Shown here: positions 1 to 9,110 of the stretch, one piece after another | How positions within the stretch are numbered: position 1 is the first letter of the stretch | Layout: each line of letters starts with the position of its first letter | From: an uncultured Cyclobacteriaceae bacterium | GTDB lineage: Bacteria > Bacteroidota > Bacteroidia > Cytophagales > Cyclobacteriaceae | Length of the DNA: 64,000 nt | Direction of reading: 5' to 3' | Assembly (NCBI GenBank): GCA_937958005.1 | Contig: CALGOB010000062.1 | Coordinates: forward strand, 124,001 to 188,000 | The notes under the pieces: model-generated | Seen by the model: only the letters and a program-made list of their open reading frames with translations | Told to the model about the DNA's origin: nothing | Database searches by the model: none | Program-made: the position numbers and the translations under genes

Positions 1-435
1 AATTAAGTCACTGTATCTATCAACCATAATAAAGTCTCTCTTTTTAAAATATTCAAGAGCCTTCTTACCTATAGGCATGATATATAAATCATCATTAGCC
101 AATTGTTCACTATACTTTTCTGATATTAACTGTTGTGTTGCTTTAAAAATACTACTGTTAAAGCCACCACAAAGTCCCCTATCAGAAGTGACAACTACTA
201 AAAGTACCCTACCACTGTTATTTCCTTCAGTGTATATGTTTTCTACCCCTTCAGTTATTGTAGCAGTTACGTTTTGTATTACCTTAGAAAGCCTTTGAGA
301 ATACGGCCTCATTTGGGTAATCTTATCTTGCGCCCTTCTTAATTTAGCAGCAGCCACCATTTTCATAGCTTTTGTTATCTGCTGAGTTGAAGAAACCGAA
401 GATATTCTATTTTTAACTTCTTTTAAATTGGCCAT
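1..435 (-). CDS. atpG: ATP synthase F1 subunit gamma (3' part cut by window edge)
   Basis: The rotor shaft of F1Fo ATP synthase, which couples ring rotation to catalysis in F1. Only the first 145 codons are here; the reading frame is open to base 1, so the C-terminal half lies outside. The N-terminus is typical of the family: MANLKEVKNRI followed by the conserved QQITKAMKMVAAAKLRRAQ helix, then the Rossmann-like part with the SDRGLCGGFN motif near residues 84-93. It begins 12 nt downstream of atpA on the same strand and is the last visible gene of the operon. Identification is firm; the missing end is due to the window, not a defect seen in the gene. Confidence 0.97.
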   Translation of the reverse strand, partial: MANLKEVKNRISSVSSTQQITKAMKMVAAAKLRRAQDKITQMRPYSQRLSKVIQNVTATITEGVENIYTEGNNSGRVLLVVVTSDRGLCGGFNSSIFKATQQLISEKYSEQLANDDLYIMPIGKKALEYFKKRDFIMVDRYSDLI

Positions 436-447
436 GCTATTGTGCTA

Positions 448-2025
448 TTAAACAAAATTAGCAGCAGTTTCTTTTGCTACCTTCTCCAATGTTGCAGTTG
501 CATCATCTGTTAACTTACCTGCTCTCAGTGAATCCAAGGTCTCTTTATAAGAGCTTCTTAAAGTAGTTAAATAAGATTCTTGTAATTCCTTTACTTTATT
601 CACAGGTACTTTATCGAAAAAGCCTTTTGTAGAACCAAAAATAGTTGCTACCTGCTCTTCTACTGGTACAGGAGAAAACTGAGGCTGCTTTAACATTTCC
701 TGGTTTACTCTACCTCTATCAATAGTTCTTTGTGTAGCAGCATCTAGATCTGAACCAAATTTGGCAAATGCTTCCAATTCTCTAAATTGAGCCTGATCAA
801 GTTTCAATGTACCAGAAACTTTTTTCATTGCTTTTATCTGTGCTGATCCACCTACCCTAGATACAGAGATACCTACATTAATTGCAGGTCTAATACCTGA
901 ATTAAAAAGGTTTGTTTCCAAGAAAATCTGTCCGTCTGTGATGGATATAACATTGGTTGGGATATAAGCTGATACATCCCCTGCTTGTGTTTCTATAATT
1001 GGCAAGGCAGTTAAAGAACCTCCACCTTTTACTTTACCTTTCAATGATTCAGGCAAGTCATTCATCTGCTGTGCAATATCATCATGCGCATTGATCTTAG
1101 CAGCACGTTCCAATAACCTTGAGTGAAGATAGAATACATCACCAGGATATGCTTCACGTCCTGGAGGTCTTCTCAACAATAGAGAAACTTCACGGTAAGC
1201 AACCGCTTGCTTTGATAGATCATCATAAACTACTAATGCTGGTCTACCAGTATCTCTAAAGTACTCACCAATTGCAGCACCTGCAAATGGAGCAAAGAAT
1301 TGCATAGGAGCAGGATCCGCAGCAGATGCACTTACTATTACCGTATAATCAAGAGCCCCACCTTTTTCTAATGCAGCAACAATACCTGCAACAGTAGATG
1401 CTTTTTGACCTATGGCTACATAGATACAGAAAACGGGTTCTCCTCTATCATAAAATTCTTTTTGGTTCAAAATGGTATCAATAACTACAGCGGTTTTACC
1501 AGTCTGCCTATCACCAATTACCAATTCTCTTTGGCCTCTACCAATCGGAATCATGGAATCTATGGCTTTGATTCCTGTTTGCAATGGTTCAGCTACAGGT
1601 TGTCTGTAAATAACACCTGGTGCTTTTCTTTCTAATGGCATGTCAAACAACTCACCTTCAATAGCGCCTTTACCATCGATAGGAATACCTAAAGTATTAA
1701 CAACCCTTCCACACATACCATCTCCAACTTGAATAGAGGCAATGGTCCCCGTTCTTTTTACAGTATCACCTTCTTTTACATCGCTTGAATCTCCAAGTAA
1801 TACAGCTCCTACATTGTCTTCTTCAAGGTTTAATACCATTGCATTCAAACCATTTTCGAATACCAATAACTCACCTGATTGTGCCTTGGACAATCCATAG
1901 ATTCTAGCTACACCATCACCTACTTGTAGTACCGTACCTACTTCTTCAAGTTCAGCCTCAGTTTTCTGATTCGAAAGCTGTTCCCTTAAAATTGCTGATA
2001 CCTCATCGGGTCTAACTTCTGCCAT
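448..2025 (-). CDS. atpA: ATP synthase F1 subunit alpha
   Basis: Non-catalytic nucleotide-binding subunit of the F1 hexamer. At 525 residues it is slightly longer than the usual 500-515. It has the N-terminal beta-barrel, a P-loop GDRQTGKT at residues 171-178, and the [10 protein letters not shown]-like signature (here [17 protein letters not shown]) near residue 390. The ATG start gives [17 protein letters not shown], the expected delta-contacting N-terminus. It lies between atpH (46 nt upstream) and atpG (12 nt downstream) in the minus-strand operon. The beta and epsilon genes do not follow alpha/gamma within the window. Confidence 0.98.
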   Translation of the reverse strand: MAEVRPDEVSAILREQLSNQKTEAELEEVGTVLQVGDGVARIYGLSKAQSGELLVFENGLNAMVLNLEEDNVGAVLLGDSSDVKEGDTVKRTGTIASIQVGDGMCGRVVNTLGIPIDGKGAIEGELFDMPLERKAPGVIYRQPVAEPLQTGIKAIDSMIPIGRGQRELVIGDRQTGKTAVVIDTILNQKEFYDRGEPVFCIYVAIGQKASTVAGIVAALEKGGALDYTVIVSASAADPAPMQFFAPFAGAAIGEYFRDTGRPALVVYDDLSKQAVAYREVSLLLRRPPGREAYPGDVFYLHSRLLERAAKINAHDDIAQQMNDLPESLKGKVKGGGSLTALPIIETQAGDVSAYIPTNVISITDGQIFLETNLFNSGIRPAINVGISVSRVGGSAQIKAMKKVSGTLKLDQAQFRELEAFAKFGSDLDAATQRTIDRGRVNQEMLKQPQFSPVPVEEQVATIFGSTKGFFDKVPVNKVKELQESYLTTLRSSYKETLDSLRAGKLTDDATATLEKVAKETAANFV

Positions 2026-2071
2026 AATTTTATATTTAAGGTCGTTGTACCGAAGTGCAACAAATTGTTAT

Positions 2072-2614
2072 TTATGCGTTTGTATTAAACTTTAATTTTA
2101 AATTCCTCAATTTAGAAAGCACTGTTTCATCGATTTGTTTATCATCGATCTTTAGCTTAAACCCACCTATTAAAGCAGGATCTACTTGCTCTTCTAAATC
2201 AACTTCTTGCTTACTGATCTCTTGTACCATTTTCTTGAATTCTCCTACTGAAGATTGATCCAATGAAACAGCAGTGGTAACAGTTGCCTTTACAATTCCT
2301 TTCAATTGGTTAAATAAAGAAAGAAAAGAATGTCCAACTTCTAATAAGATTGACTCTCTGTTTTTCTTTACCAATATTTCAAAGATTGAAAAAGTAAGAC
2401 TATCTATCTTCCCTTTAAAAATACTTTCTAAAATAGTTAGTTTTTTCAAATGAGGAATAATAGGGCTTTTCAGCATATTGGTCAAGTCCTTATTGTCCTC
2501 ACAAAGCGAAATAAACATCTCTATGTCTTTTTTCACTGCGTCCAATTTTCCATGCTCATTGGCTAATTCCAATAAAGGCTTGGCATATCGTTTGGCTACT
2601 CTGCTATCTGACAT
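2072..2614 (-). CDS. atpH: ATP synthase F1 subunit delta
   Basis: Peripheral-stalk subunit (OSCP-like) that fixes the alpha3beta3 head to the b dimer. It has 180 residues, normal for the family. It opens with SRVAKRYAKPLLELANEHGKL, which matches the conserved first helix (A.RYA.AL.elA), and ends with the conserved DPALIGGFKLKIDDKQID segment around residues 145-165. It starts 3 nt after the atpF stop, so translational coupling is likely. Nothing is unusual apart from low sequence conservation, which is normal for delta. Confidence 0.95.
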   Translation of the reverse strand: MSDSRVAKRYAKPLLELANEHGKLDAVKKDIEMFISLCEDNKDLTNMLKSPIIPHLKKLTILESIFKGKIDSLTFSIFEILVKKNRESILLEVGHSFLSLFNQLKGIVKATVTTAVSLDQSSVGEFKKMVQEISKQEVDLEEQVDPALIGGFKLKIDDKQIDETVLSKLRNLKLKFNTNA

Positions 2615-2617
2615 AGT

Positions 2618-3112
2618 TTAGTTAACCTTTACGTCTTTCAAAAATTTGTCAACTAGAGATTTTTGAGAAGCATCATCACTTAATTTTTCTCTCATCACTT
2701 TTTCAGCAATCTCTAAAGAAAGAGATCCAACTAGATCTTTTACTTCAGTTAATGCCGCTTTCTTTTCATTTTGAATAGTCGCTTTAGCATCTTGAAGCAT
2801 TTTATCAGCAATCACAGAAGTTTCACTTTTTGCTTCTTCTTTGATCTTGTTGGCAACAGCTAAAGCATCATTTACAATCTTGTCCCTTTCTGCTCTAGCT
2901 TCTTGTAACAAATATTCATTATCTGCTTTCATTTGAGCAACTTCGTCCCTTGCTGTCTCAGCCTGTTTAATAGAATCATCTATCATGGCATCCCTAGTCT
3001 TCAAAGAACTCATAATTGGTTTCCATGCCAGTGCTCTTAATAAGAAAAACACAACGAGGAAAATGACCAATTGCCAAAACATCAAACCTACACCGGGTGC
3101 TAAAAGATCCAT
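2618..3112 (-). CDS. atpF: ATP synthase Fo subunit b
   Basis: Membrane-anchored peripheral stalk. It has 164 residues, with a single N-terminal transmembrane helix (about residues 8-28: GLMFWQLVIFLVVFFLLRAL) followed by a long charged alanine/glutamate/lysine-rich helix predicted to form the coiled-coil stalk. The family tryptophan/lysine motif AWKPIM follows the membrane segment. It is separated from atpE by a 97-nt spacer holding a strong hairpin (see 3161-3194), while it is almost fused to atpH downstream. Confidence 0.95.
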   Translation of the reverse strand: MDLLAPGVGLMFWQLVIFLVVFFLLRALAWKPIMSSLKTRDAMIDDSIKQAETARDEVAQMKADNEYLLQEARAERDKIVNDALAVANKIKEEAKSETSVIADKMLQDAKATIQNEKKAALTEVKDLVGSLSLEIAEKVMREKLSDDASQKSLVDKFLKDVKVN

Positions 3113-3160
3113 AGTCTCTTCTTTTAATTTTTTAGTTACTTCTTTATTTTCAAAAATTAA

Positions 3161-3194
3161 AGATTGACAGCAACCTAATGTTGACTGTCAATCT
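3161..3194 (-). terminator. Intercistronic hairpin with T-rich tail between atpE and atpF
   Basis: On the minus strand, just after the atpE stop, there is a perfect 10-bp stem (3161-3170 pairs with 3185-3194) with a 14-nt loop, followed by a T-rich stretch (ctttaattttt). This looks like an intrinsic terminator or an RNA 3'-end stabiliser inside the operon. A partial terminator or RNase block here would raise subunit c over the downstream b, delta, alpha and gamma subunits, in line with the many c copies needed per complex. The structure is seen in the sequence; the effect is inferred. Confidence 0.6.
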
Positions 3195-3209
3195 TTATGC
3201 ATTAGTTTT

Positions 3210-3467
<258 letters not shown>

Positions 3468-3488
3468 TTATTAAACAATAAATTCAAA

Positions 3489-4526
3489 TTAATGATCATC
3501 ATGATGATCAGCTACTGCCATACCTATGTAAAGCGAACTAAACATGGTAAATACATATGCTTGAATAGTGGCAACCAAAATTTCTATAAAATTGATTACT
3601 GTTACTACCAAAGCACTCCCAATCCCTACAGCCCAAGAATGGAATAAAAAGGTTAAACCTATTAAACTAAGTAATACAATATGCCCAGCTGTAATTGCTA
3701 CAAATAATCTGAGTAACAATGAAAAGGGTTTAGTAAAAATACCGATTAGCTCCACCACTGGCATAATTGGAATTGGTAATTTCAACCACCACGGAACACC
3801 TGGCGTGTTAAAAATATGCCCCCAATATGCTTTATTACCATTTACATTCACTAAAATGAAGGTAAGTAATGCTAAAACAATTGTAACAGCTGTATTACCT
3901 GTCAAATTAGCCGCCCCAGGTAAAAGCCCTAATATGTTTCCAAACCATATAAAAAAGAAAAGGGTCAACATATAAGGAGTAAACTTCTCATATTTTGGCC
4001 CTATATTTGGTTTAACTATTTCATCTCGCACAAATACAATAATAGGCTCAAAGAAAGATTGAATTCCTCTCGGCCCTGTATTTGCATTCTTTTTATATCC
4101 TCTTGCTACGGCAGTAAATACTAATACCATCAAAATTGCAGTCAGAAATAACGTTGCCACATTTTTAGTGATAGAAAAGTCCAAAATACTTCTTGAGCTT
4201 TCTAGGGGAACAATATGCCCATGCTCATATTTATAACCATTGTAATCTACGACCTCGTGGTGATCTCCGTAAAAATTAGCCGAAGAAAATACTTCTATTC
4301 CTCTATCTGAAGAATACAAAATCACGGGAAGGTACAAGGTTGCACCATCAAAAAAGTGCCACTCATGAGAGTCTGATATATGATGAGTGATCATCTCTCC
4401 AATATTAAACTCTTTTCCTTCTCCACCAGATGCTTTAGCGTTCGAAAAATTGAATAAAGTAACCAAAAAAATTAATAAATTGATCTTCAAGAACTTAAGC
4501 ATATTATTTCTGAATATTTTCTTCAT
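3489..4526 (-). CDS. atpB: ATP synthase Fo subunit a, long form
   Basis: Stator subunit carrying the ion half-channels. The essential arginine is visible as Arg273 in LLLRLFVAITAGHI. At 345 residues it is about 100 longer than the E. coli-type protein. The extra length is an N-terminal signal-peptide-like hydrophobic segment (residues 14-30) followed by a periplasmic, histidine-rich region (residues 40-105), then five to six membrane helices. This extended form is common in Bacteroidetes. The C-terminus is histidine/aspartate-rich (VADHHDDH). The start ATG at 4526 overlaps nothing and lies 3 nt after the preceding gene. Confidence 0.96.
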   Translation of the reverse strand: MKKIFRNNMLKFLKINLLIFLVTLFNFSNAKASGGEGKEFNIGEMITHHISDSHEWHFFDGATLYLPVILYSSDRGIEVFSSANFYGDHHEVVDYNGYKYEHGHIVPLESSRSILDFSITKNVATLFLTAILMVLVFTAVARGYKKNANTGPRGIQSFFEPIIVFVRDEIVKPNIGPKYEKFTPYMLTLFFFIWFGNILGLLPGAANLTGNTAVTIVLALLTFILVNVNGNKAYWGHIFNTPGVPWWLKLPIPIMPVVELIGIFTKPFSLLLRLFVAITAGHIVLLSLIGLTFLFHSWAVGIGSALVVTVINFIEILVATIQAYVFTMFSSLYIGMAVADHHDDH

Positions 4527-4529
4527 TTT

Positions 4530-4910
4530 TTATCTGTTCTCCGCAGAATTCGGGCGCAAGTTAACCAATAACAGTATGATTTCAAAGGTTAAATAAAGCA
4601 AATAAACTAAGCCTGAATTGATGATATACAAAACATGATCTGGAATCTTGGCAATTACAATAATCCCCCAGAATAAAATTACGGTCAGCATTCTAAATGC
4701 AGTTGCTCCTAGAAAGTAAATGGGAAGCTTTTCCCTGTCCATATGTGCTAAGTAATGGAGATAAGCTATAAATATTGACTGACAATAAAAAAAGATCATC
4801 ATCCAGTTAAAAGAAGGATGTATTGCTGTAGGAAACGGGACTTTTATAATGAGGCCAAGTCCTAAAATAACTATGGTAAAGCTCAAATAATAGAGCAGGT
4901 ACTTTTTCAA
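4530..4910 (-). CDS. Four-helix membrane protein at the AtpI position
   Basis: A 126-residue, very hydrophobic protein with four predicted membrane helices (about 5-22, 34-55, 66-88, 93-117) and a short polar tail. It lies between the AtpZ gene and atpB with 3-6 nt spacing, the place held by subunit I in other operons. I see no firm sequence motif, so the AtpI-like role (assembly of the c ring or Mg2+ supply) is inferred only from position and topology. It is certainly translated as part of the ATP synthase operon. Confidence 0.7.
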   Translation of the reverse strand: MKKYLLYYLSFTIVILGLGLIIKVPFPTAIHPSFNWMMIFFYCQSIFIAYLHYLAHMDREKLPIYFLGATAFRMLTVILFWGIIVIAKIPDHVLYIINSGLVYLLYLTFEIILLLVNLRPNSAENR

Positions 4911-4916
4911 GTGAAT

Positions 4917-5153
4917 TTAATCTTTAGGTAGTTTCTTATAAAGTGAGTATAAAGCGATGAAGGTAGAACTAAACATAAATATGATCAACAAATAAGGAAT
5001 CTTATTTGAAAAATAACCATCCAGCCAGTAACCTAAGTAACTTCCTGCTCCTATGATAAAGAAAAGCTGAAAAGCAAGTCCAGAATATTTTGCAACTTGA
5101 CTACTCTTTTTCTTAGGCTTTGATAAGTGGTTTTCTTTCGGATCTATCTCCAT
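4917..5153 (-). CDS. AtpZ/AtpI family protein
   Basis: A 78-residue protein with a lysine-rich N-terminus and two membrane helices. The motif AKYSGLAFQLFFIIGAGSYL with GYWLD next to it (residues 21-45) is the hallmark of the AtpZ/AtpI family, small membrane proteins encoded just before the Fo genes and linked to c-ring assembly or Mg2+/Ca2+ transport. Its first 41 nt overlap the end of the bactofilin gene in a different frame, so the two genes are tightly coupled. Confidence 0.85.
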   Translation of the reverse strand: MEIDPKENHLSKPKKKSSQVAKYSGLAFQLFFIIGAGSYLGYWLDGYFSNKIPYLLIIFMFSSTFIALYSLYKKLPKD

Positions 5154-5529
5154 TCAACTCAATTTTCTTTGCACTGGCACCCATTTTACAACCACCATTA
5201 AATTTAGCACCTTCTTCTACAATGAATTTATTAGTAATAATATCTCCATCTATAACTGCAGTAGGTTTGAGGATTAACAATTCCGCAACCTCAACTGTCC
5301 CTTTGATATTTCCTTCAATAACAGCATTTAGCGCCAAAAGGTCACCCTTCATTTCACAGGATTGACCTAAGGATGCTTTTGATTTCGTAGTCACATTACC
5401 ATTGATCTTTCCTTCCACCCTAATATTACCAAAGGTTTCAATATTACCATTTACAGTAGTCCCTTTACTAATCGTGTTACTAGAATTACTCATCTCAGCA
5501 ACATTCTTTTGCTCTTGTTTATTAAACAT
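5113..5529 (-). CDS. Bactofilin (polymer-forming cytoskeletal protein)
   Basis: A 138-residue bactofilin. A short polar N-terminus (residues 1-20) is followed by a right-handed beta-helix repeat region with regularly spaced G and V/I residues (GTTVNGNIETFGNIRVEGKI, then GNVTTKSKASLGQ, KGDLLALNAVIEGNIKG and further turns to about residue 120). The C-terminal tail is basic. Bactofilins form nucleotide-independent filaments at the membrane and recruit cell-wall enzymes. The M23 peptidase gene lies 28 nt upstream, a known partnership that suggests wall remodelling. The 3' end overlaps the AtpZ gene by 41 nt. Confidence 0.9.
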   Translation of the reverse strand: MFNKQEQKNVAEMSNSSNTISKGTTVNGNIETFGNIRVEGKINGNVTTKSKASLGQSCEMKGDLLALNAVIEGNIKGTVEVAELLILKPTAVIDGDIITNKFIVEEGAKFNGGCKMGASAKKIELNGDRSERKPLIKA

Positions 5530-5557
5530 ACCTTCTTATTTCCTTTATTGCAATCGC

Positions 5558-6430
5558 CTAAAAATCAATAAACTCAGCTGGATCTACCGGACTTCCATTA
5601 TACCACAATTCAAAATGCAAATGCGGCCCTGTTGTTAACTCCCCAGTATTCCCAATAATCGAGATTATCTCACCTTGACTTACAAAATTACCTACTTCTT
5701 TTAACTTTTCCGAATTATGCTTATATATAGAGATCAAATTACCTCTATGCTGCACCGCTACCATGTAGCCATTATCCAATGTCCAATCAGAAAAAATCAC
5801 CGTTCCATCACCCACAGATTTGATTGGCTCATCTTTTTTTGCAAGCACGTCTATTCCATAATGATTGATTTTGGGATCAAATTTACTGATCACTACGCCA
5901 TCCTTGCCTAAAGGATTAAACAAAAATATTTCTTGTAAAGCTTCAACATTTGCATTAATAGCAGAAATATTACCTAAAGTTTCTCTTTCAAACTCTTTTC
6001 TGAAATTTCTATCTACTGCTTGCAAGCTATTGTCAGTTACTTCATTTTGAGCTATTTGATCATCGGTCAATTCACGATCCTCTACATTTGCATAAGTGTC
6101 ATCCTCTCCTGAAAAGATTTTTCTAATATTTTCTATATATGCATCTTTCTGACGCATCTGTTGTTCTAACGAATCTATGGCCATGGTTAATTTAACCACT
6201 TCTCTCCTTGATTCACGTTGTGTGTGTCTAGGATCTAGCCATTCTTCTAATACCCCTGTTACTAAATAAGTAGAAATAGCAAGTGTCAAAAGGAAAGCTG
6301 CGAAAATAATAAGGGTTACTTTTGCATAAGTGAAACTAAGAGTAGTTTTTTCTGCAAAATTTTCCTCATTTCTTATAATAAGCAGATACCTATTCGTTAA
6401 CCTATTTGATAAAGTTTTCTTTGGCGCCAA
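5558..6430 (-). CDS. Membrane-anchored M23 family metallopeptidase
   Basis: A 290-residue bitopic protein: cytosolic N-terminus, one membrane helix (about residues 34-58), a periplasmic coiled-coil (70-160) and a C-terminal LytM/M23 domain (about 175-290). The zinc ligands of an active M23 enzyme are all visible: HYGID (H and D) and the C-terminal GPHLHFEL. It therefore probably cuts peptidoglycan cross-bridges and is not merely a degenerate EnvC-like activator. It heads the operon with bactofilin, divergent from porW/sprE with a 100-bp shared promoter region. Confidence 0.9.
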   Translation of the reverse strand: MAPKKTLSNRLTNRYLLIIRNEENFAEKTTLSFTYAKVTLIIFAAFLLTLAISTYLVTGVLEEWLDPRHTQRESRREVVKLTMAIDSLEQQMRQKDAYIENIRKIFSGEDDTYANVEDRELTDDQIAQNEVTDNSLQAVDRNFRKEFERETLGNISAINANVEALQEIFLFNPLGKDGVVISKFDPKINHYGIDVLAKKDEPIKSVGDGTVIFSDWTLDNGYMVAVQHRGNLISIYKHNSEKLKEVGNFVSQGEIISIIGNTGELTTGPHLHFELWYNGSPVDPAEFIDF

Positions 6431-6530
6431 GTTACATTAAATTTGAATGTTCAAAATTATATATTAAAATACTTTATCTAGTGGATTATTGCATTAAAAG
6501 CATGACTTTTGAGAATAGAACTATAAAAAC

Positions 6531-9104
6531 TTGAAAAAACACATAGTAAATACCTTATTTCTGATGCTAATTGCTGGATTTTTGTTCTTTGCCTGTGCAC
6601 CGCAACGTAAAAATCCATTAAGTAACGTATATCATAATACAACTGCACATTATAATTCTTACTTTATTGCTAAAGAAAAGATAAAAGAAATAGAGGCTTC
6701 ATTGGACGATGGTTACCAATGGAATTATAATAAAATCCTACCAGTATATGCCGAATTTGATTCAACGGATACTGCCAGCTATAAAACAGAATTAAACGAT
6801 ATAATAGCAAAAGCAGCCATCTCTATCCAAAGACATCCTGGTTCAGATTGGGAGGATGACAGCTATATATTAGTGGGCAAAGCAAGGTTTTATGGTTTGG
6901 AATTTGCTGATGCAGTTGAAACTTATAAATATGTTAATACGCATAGTAAAAACAATGACGAGAGACATACTGCATTGGTCAACCTGATGAGAACCTTTGT
7001 GAAAAATAATGAATTAAAAAATGCAAGTGCAGTTTCTGATTTTCTTAAAAAAGAGAAACTAAACAAAAAAAACCTCAGAAGTCTGTATTTAAACAGAGCA
7101 TATCTTCATCAACAAAAAGAAGATTTAGACCTTTTAGTTGGGAATTTAGTGAAAGCAGAGGAATTAATTACCAAGAATAAAGTAAAAGCAAGGATCAATT
7201 TCATCATTGGCCAGATCTACCAAGAACTTGGTTTTGATGCAAATGCTTATGATTTTTATAATAATGTACTAAAAAACAACCCTGCATATGAACTTGATTT
7301 TTATACCCGATTAAATATTGCACAGGTCACTAACTTAACTAATGGCAGCGATACCCGAAAGGTTAGAAGGTATTTTGAAAAATTGTTAGCTGATCAAAAA
7401 AACCTAGAATATCAAGATAAAATTTACTATGAAATTGGGAATTTTGAACTAAAACAAGGCAATCTAGATCCTGCAATAGATGCTTATAAAGCCTCTGCAA
7501 AAAATAGTGTAAACAATAAACGACAGCAAGGCCTTTCATTTTGGGAATTAGGTAAAATTTATTTCGATAGTTTGGCCAACTATGAAACTGCTAAAAGTTA
7601 TTATGACAGTACCATTGCTGTCCTCCCAAAAGATGAAGAAGCCTATAAATTGATTTTAGAAAGACAAGTGATTCTAGCCGATTTCGTCAAGAATATAAAT
7701 ATCATCAAAGAAAATGATAGCTTGTTGTATCTCGCAAGCTTAGATTCCAGTGACTTGATTGTCTATTTGGATGATATAATAGCTCAAAAGAAAATTGAAG
7801 TTGAAATCAGGAAGAAAAAAGAAAGAAAAGCAAAAAGAGCAATTGCAAATAATGTCCTTCCTTCTCAAGGGAATGGCTTAATTGATTTAGGCAATGAAAG
7901 TGATAATGCTTGGTATTTTTCTAATACTGCCGCAGTGAGTAGAGGGAGATCTGAATTTAAAAGAAACTGGGGAGAAAGAAAACTAGAAGATAATTGGAGA
8001 CGAAGCAAAAAACAACTCAACACCGAAACTAGTGAGTTAACAAGTCAGAATGAGAGTAGCACTAATCCAGAAACCAACAATGTAGAAGAAGAAAACGAAA
8101 ACACTTCAGAAATCCCTACTATTGAAAGTTTAATCGCCACCATTCCTTTCGATACAGCCATTCAAAATCAAATGCAGGGAGCAATAGAAACAGCTCACTA
8201 TGAATTGGGTAAAATTTATCATTTTCAATTAAAAGATGACCCAAAAGCCGTTGTCACATTTGAAGAATTGATGAAAAGATACTCCAATTCCATATATGAA
8301 CCTGAAGTTTTGTATTTACTCTTTTTAATCAACAATGGCGAAGCATCTATCGTTTATAAAAACAGATTAATTAATGATCACCCCGAAACTATTTATGCTA
8401 AACTAGCGGTTAACCCTAACTATCGTGAGGAAAGTAATGCCATCACAGCTAAACTCCAAAAAATCTACAAAGAGGCCTATGCTCTATATGAGATTGAAAG
8501 TTTCCAAAAAGCGGCTGCTTTAGTGAATAATGCATTGAGAGAATATCCAAACAATGAATTCACAGATAATATGGCTTTATTAAGGATATTAATCATAGGA
8601 AAAACGGACGACATTTATAAATATCAATTTGAATTGGGCTCTTTTGTCAAATCGTATGCTGAAAGTGATTTAAAACCTTATGTAGAATCACTCATTAAGG
8701 CCTCTGAAGAGTATCAAATAAATTTAATAAATAGTGCTAAAGCTAAATTCAGTAAAAACTTCAACAAACCTCATCAATATGTAATTGTTTATGAAAACAA
8801 AGATGATGCGGTGAGTAAACTACCAGCTTTTATAGACGAGAAATTAGCAAAGTTATCTATAAAAGGATTAAATCATTCAAACCTTATTTTAGATGATCAG
8901 TTCGCACTGGTACTCATTATTGGATTAGCAGACAAGCCTAGTGCAATAGAATTTTCTAAGAATTTCCAACAAGCAGGAAAGATAGAAAATGAATTTAAAG
9001 CATTGAAAGTCTATGAATTTATCATAACAGATGATAATTTTAATGTATTCTACAAAACCAAAGAGTTAGAGACCTATCTTAAATTCTTCAGAAATAACTA
9101 TTAG
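6531..9104 (+). CDS. porW: PorW/SprE-type TPR lipoprotein of the type IX secretion system
   Basis: An 857-residue lipoprotein. The start is TTG, giving MKKHIVNTLFLMLIAG and a lipobox ending FFAC at about Cys22. The body is a long series of TPR-like helical repeats (about 30-400), a basic and polar low-complexity linker (420-540, with NESSTNPETNN), and a second TPR array to the end. The N-terminal mature segment with HNTTAHYNSYF matches the PorW/SprE family, which links the PorKN/GldKN ring to other parts of the type IX machine. Position next to an M23/bactofilin/ATP synthase block fits known Bacteroidetes synteny. The symbol is by family; I am less sure than for the gld genes. Confidence 0.78.
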   Translation: MKKHIVNTLFLMLIAGFLFFACAPQRKNPLSNVYHNTTAHYNSYFIAKEKIKEIEASLDDGYQWNYNKILPVYAEFDSTDTASYKTELNDIIAKAAISIQRHPGSDWEDDSYILVGKARFYGLEFADAVETYKYVNTHSKNNDERHTALVNLMRTFVKNNELKNASAVSDFLKKEKLNKKNLRSLYLNRAYLHQQKEDLDLLVGNLVKAEELITKNKVKARINFIIGQIYQELGFDANAYDFYNNVLKNNPAYELDFYTRLNIAQVTNLTNGSDTRKVRRYFEKLLADQKNLEYQDKIYYEIGNFELKQGNLDPAIDAYKASAKNSVNNKRQQGLSFWELGKIYFDSLANYETAKSYYDSTIAVLPKDEEAYKLILERQVILADFVKNINIIKENDSLLYLASLDSSDLIVYLDDIIAQKKIEVEIRKKKERKAKRAIANNVLPSQGNGLIDLGNESDNAWYFSNTAAVSRGRSEFKRNWGERKLEDNWRRSKKQLNTETSELTSQNESSTNPETNNVEEENENTSEIPTIESLIATIPFDTAIQNQMQGAIETAHYELGKIYHFQLKDDPKAVVTFEELMKRYSNSIYEPEVLYLLFLINNGEASIVYKNRLINDHPETIYAKLAVNPNYREESNAITAKLQKIYKEAYALYEIESFQKAAALVNNALREYPNNEFTDNMALLRILIIGKTDDIYKYQFELGSFVKSYAESDLKPYVESLIKASEEYQINLINSAKAKFSKNFNKPHQYVIVYENKDDAVSKLPAFIDEKLAKLSIKGLNHSNLILDDQFALVLIIGLADKPSAIEFSKNFQQAGKIENEFKALKVYEFIITDDNFNVFYKTKELETYLKFFRNNY

Positions 9105-9110
9105 TATCAA

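Noticed and set aside
1405-1635. Open frames on the plus strand within the ATP synthase genes
   Set aside because: They lie antisense to firmly identified subunit genes.
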